Assembly (NCBI RefSeq): GCF_013343295.1
Contig: NZ_CP049074.1
Location: forward strand, 1,593,501-1,657,500
Origin: Metallosphaera tengchongensis
Lineage (GTDB): Archaea > Thermoproteota > Thermoprotei_A > Sulfolobales > Sulfolobaceae
Direction of reading: 5' to 3'
DNA length: 64,000 nt
Positions within the stretch are counted from its first letter, which is position 1, and each line of letters opens with the position of its first letter. Made by a program: the position numbers and the translations under genes. This document shows positions 61,559 to 64,000 of this stretch, piece by piece. The notes under the pieces are model-generated. The model saw only the letters and a program-made list of their open reading frames with translations, made no database searches and was not told the DNA's origin.

Positions 61559-62374
61559 ATGAAGTACACTTCACCAATTCTGCTCATACACGGCGGAGCA
61601 GGTCTCTGGCGAAATGGATCTGAGGAGAGAGTAATTGACTCCTTGAAAGAGGCCCTGGAAGTAGGCTACCTGGAGTTCAACAGAGGGAGTTCCCTGGAAG
61701 CGGTAAGGGAGAGTATAGCCTCCTTAGAGGACTCTGGCGTTTTCAACGCAGGTAAGGGAAGCGTCAAAAATTCTCACGGAGAAGTTGAAATGGACGCGGG
61801 GATAATGTATGGGAATACCCTGTCTGTTGGCGCTGTAGCCTCTGTAAGAGCCAAAAATCCCATAAGGAAGGCCTACGAGGTGTTGCAACAGGGTAAGCAC
61901 GTCCTCATGGTCAGGACTTACTGGGAGGAAACTCAAGTTTTATCGCAGGGACTTGACGACAGGGATACTGTAGGTGCAGTTGCACTGGACAAGGATGGAA
62001 ACCTATCAGCTGGGACTAGTACAGGAGGCATAGCTGGTAAACTTCCAGGCAGAGTTGGAGATTCTCCCATACCAGGGGCTGGCTTCTACGCTACCAAGTT
62101 AGTGGCAGTTTCCTCAACAGGGATTGGGGAGTTAATTTTGAGGACGCTTCCAGCCAAGGAGGTGGAGATTCTAAGATCCATGGGTTACCCTCTTGAGGAC
62201 TCCTTGAGGGCAGTTGTGAACAAGTTTACCAGTTGGTTTGGGAGGGATAACCTAGGAATGATAGCCTTAGACAACCAGGGATACGCCTCAGCATTATTTA
62301 ATACTTACGCAATGCCAAGAGGAATTAAGTGGTCTGGAGGAGAGAAGACGTTCTTCAAGGAGGGAGAAATATGA
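61559..62374 (+). CDS. Isoaspartyl peptidase/L-asparaginase (Ntn hydrolase)
   Basis: 271 residues from ATG 61559. N-terminal LIHGGAG and the autocleavage nucleophile Thr in [10 protein letters not shown], followed by [19 protein letters not shown]. The precursor self-cleaves before this Thr into alpha and beta chains. It removes isoaspartyl residues from damaged peptides, important at high temperature. The stop overlaps the next gene (ATGA). Confidence 0.92.
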   Translation: MKYTSPILLIHGGAGLWRNGSEERVIDSLKEALEVGYLEFNRGSSLEAVRESIASLEDSGVFNAGKGSVKNSHGEVEMDAGIMYGNTLSVGAVASVRAKNPIRKAYEVLQQGKHVLMVRTYWEETQVLSQGLDDRDTVGAVALDKDGNLSAGTSTGGIAGKLPGRVGDSPIPGAGFYATKLVAVSSTGIGELILRTLPAKEVEILRSMGYPLEDSLRAVVNKFTSWFGRDNLGMIALDNQGYASALFNTYAMPRGIKWSGGEKTFFKEGEI

Positions 62375-62910
62375 AAATCCTGGTCATAAGCAACGTTAGG
62401 TTTCCAGAACCCCACATAGAAAGTGTGCTCTCCAATATAATAAAGAAGGAGGAACCTGAGACCATAGTCTTGGATGGGGATACAACCCAGTGTTACTGGG
62501 ATTACGAGTGCCCTAGGGTTATTGACGTCCTATACGTAATAAGGAGCATCGCACCTTGGGCCCAATTGGTCTATATCCAGGGGGATATGGATCCACACGC
62601 CCTCAAGTGCATAATGGCAGAGCCTAGATATAGGGAGGAAATAATAGGTACAACCATGTACATCGCCGACATATCTTCAATAAAATATTACATAATTCAC
62701 GGCCATCAGGGCGACATAGATCAATTGAGGAAAACAGTTGGGGCTGGTCCCTGGGATTGGCTCGTCATAGGTCAACAAAAGAGGTTAGAAGTGGACAAGC
62801 TAGCCAGAGTGATATACACGGGGGGTATAACTAGGGAGTACCCCCCAGAGAGTAGGGGTTACGTTGTAATAACGGACTCTGCCCATTATACCAGGAGCCT
62901 CAGCCACTAA
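62371..62910 (+). CDS. Metallophosphoesterase-like protein with altered first motif
   Basis: 179 residues from ATG 62371, overlapping the previous stop. Calcineurin-like motifs LDGDTT, IQGDMD and HGHQGD are visible. The first motif, normally DxH, reads VISNVRF, so a metal ligand pair is missing. Activity may be reduced or use one metal. Co-transcribed with the isoaspartyl peptidase. Confidence 0.7.
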   Translation: MKILVISNVRFPEPHIESVLSNIIKKEEPETIVLDGDTTQCYWDYECPRVIDVLYVIRSIAPWAQLVYIQGDMDPHALKCIMAEPRYREEIIGTTMYIADISSIKYYIIHGHQGDIDQLRKTVGAGPWDWLVIGQQKRLEVDKLARVIYTGGITREYPPESRGYVVITDSAHYTRSLSH

Positions 62911-63133
62911 TTTGAGGGTTTATTTCAGAAATCCTTTTTAGAATTGTTATGTCATATATTCCATCTATCGGATCTCCCTTTCCCTCCTCCCACGCAAGCA
63001 AACCGTCAGCCAAGATCAGGTTCCTGTCCCCCTTATAGAATAAAATTTCATCTATCAAATGAAATTTCCTTAACTTTCTAACTACTCTGCGCATCTCTGG
63101 GGTAAATTTATTGTAAATGACTTGGACTATCAC
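62900..63133 (-). CDS. Hypothetical protein, 77 aa
   Basis: Small protein with basic N-terminal helix and a beta segment ([14 protein letters not shown]). Family not recognised. GTG 63133 with TATA-like CTTTATACC about 20 nt upstream. Convergent with the metallophosphoesterase gene, overlapping by 11 bp. Confidence 0.5.
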   Translation of the reverse strand: MIVQVIYNKFTPEMRRVVRKLRKFHLIDEILFYKGDRNLILADGLLAWEEGKGDPIDGIYDITILKRISEINPQISG

Positions 63134-63240
63134 AACATTATATTGGTGGTATAAAGTTAAAAGGCGATTGAAAGGTGCCGAGGGTATAACCTCGGTCGAG
63201 TGTACATTACTAATATTAACTAGAGCCGTTATCCCTCTTC

Positions 63241-63618
63241 ATGGAAGTAAGAAACAAGTCCCTTCTAGTTTTCGTCGGGGCTAGGGAGGACACTTTGGCT
63301 GACCTTTTTAGGAAGATAATGAAGGACGCTAGAACTTCTGGGTTTAGGAAAATAGTAATTGACGTAATTTCAGACTCTCCTCATTGGCAGGTTCTAGCTA
63401 GCGTTAGAGAAGCTATCCTGGACAACATTGATTTGGGCCTGGAGGTATATACGTGGAAGGCAGAGGAAGCAGATAGGATGTTAAAGAAGGCCGAAGAGAT
63501 TCGACCTGATGGAGTCATGACCTATTGCGATGAGGATAACAAATTCTTCATGTCTAGGCTCTTAAGTAATCTCTCTGAAAAGCTCAAGATCAATATAGTT
63601 AGAGATAATTGTAAGTAG
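63241..63618 (+). CDS. Hypothetical alpha/beta protein, 125 aa
   Basis: Rossmann-like strand-helix alternation (SLLVFVGAREDTLADLFRK ... KIVIDVISDSPHWQVL ... LEVYTWKAEEADRML). Family not recognised. ATG 63241 fits a TATA-like ACTAATATTAA about 26 nt upstream. Confidence 0.55.
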   Translation: MEVRNKSLLVFVGAREDTLADLFRKIMKDARTSGFRKIVIDVISDSPHWQVLASVREAILDNIDLGLEVYTWKAEEADRMLKKAEEIRPDGVMTYCDEDNKFFMSRLLSNLSEKLKINIVRDNCK

Positions 63619-63657
63619 ATTTTTATTTTGGACAAGAATGTAGGAATAGGGATATTT

Positions 63658-64000
63658 TTGAAACAGGTCAACTATGACTTACTAATCATAGGTGGAGGTT
63701 TTGCTGGATCAACTGCGGCCTGGCATTTGGCGAACAAGGGCCTGAAAATATTGCTTATAGACAGCAAACCTTGGAGCAGAATAGGAGATAAGCCTTGCGG
63801 AGATGCAGTAAGCAAGGAGCATTTCGACAACTTAGGTATGCCCTATCCAGAAGGAGAACAACTGGAGCAGAAGATAGAGGGCATTAAGCTCTATAGCCCG
63901 GACATGTCCACTGAGTGGACCGTTAAGGGCGAAGGTTTCGAGATAAACGCACCGGCATATACGCAGAGGTTACTGAAGGAAGCTCAAGATCGTGGAGTTG
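63658..64000 (+). CDS. Geranylgeranyl reductase (partial, runs off the window)
   Basis: Open to the right edge. TTG 63658 begins [20 protein letters not shown], an FAD Rossmann motif, followed by [11 protein letters not shown], the KPCGD signature of geranylgeranyl reductases that saturate archaeal lipid chains. A TATA GATTTTTATTT (63619-63629) predicts a start near 63650, so TTG 63628 is too early. Probably the digeranylgeranylglycerophospholipid reductase of membrane lipid synthesis. Confidence 0.85.
   Translation, partial: MKQVNYDLLIIGGGFAGSTAAWHLANKGLKILLIDSKPWSRIGDKPCGDAVSKEHFDNLGMPYPEGEQLEQKIEGIKLYSPDMSTEWTVKGEGFEINAPAYTQRLLKEAQDRGV

Overview
The window is chromosomal DNA from a thermoacidophilic crenarchaeon of the order Sulfolobales, most like Metallosphaera in gene content. 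The main evidence is a Sul7d-type 7-kDa chromatin protein, the herA-mre11-rad50-nurA operon, an XPB-Bax1 pair, a crenarchaeal Orc1/Cdc6, thermopsin and sedolisin acid proteases, archaeal-type PEP carboxylase, prenyl synthase and geranylgeranyl-reductase-like genes, and promoters with a TATA box about 26 nt upstream of a start codon (mostly leaderless mRNAs, many with GTG or TTG starts). I see no rRNA, tRNA or CRISPR array. The species cannot be fixed from sequence alone.

Layout. 1-5.8 kb: DNA end-resection operon on the minus strand. 6-12.6 kb: a rubrerythrin-like gene with an in-frame triplicated segment, a C/D box sRNA, NAD(P)HX repair enzyme, peroxiredoxin, PEP carboxylase, amidase and a DUF998 membrane protein. 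12.9-25.2 kb: two MscS-type channels, a LysO-like exporter with a small HTH gene, surface and unknown proteins, two more C/D box sRNA candidates, DUF2203, a DUF255 thioredoxin-fold protein and an SDR. 25.3-33.2 kb: an 862-residue repeat-rich surface protein, a small operon with an unlisted 47-aa membrane protein and a membrane-anchored HTH regulator, a PaREP1-like protein, an APC permease and a VIT1/CCC1-type transporter. 33.3-38.9 kb: MBL hydrolase, XPB helicase, Bax1 nuclease, HAD phosphatase and an RNA m5C methyltransferase. 39-46.8 kb: small proteins including Sul7d, a coiled-coil protein, a large sedolisin protease and a TnpB relic. 47-50.8 kb: isocitrate dehydrogenase and an orc1/cdc6 gene beside an AT-rich candidate replication origin. 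50.5-64 kb: pterin dehydratase, GGCT fusion, NfeD and SPFH proteins, thermopsin, two cobalamin methyltransferases, MTA phosphorylase, prenyl synthase, ATP-grasp ligase, an Lrp regulator, reductase-like flavoproteins and an isoaspartyl peptidase.

The most noteworthy items are C/D box sRNA candidates in gene-free DNA (two have guides that match remembered archaeal rRNA), the candidate origin, the 3 x 165-bp perfect tandem repeat inside the rubrerythrin-like gene, the 312-bp perfect duplication in the surface-protein gene, and a dispersed family of IS200/IS605-like hairpins with one TnpB remnant.
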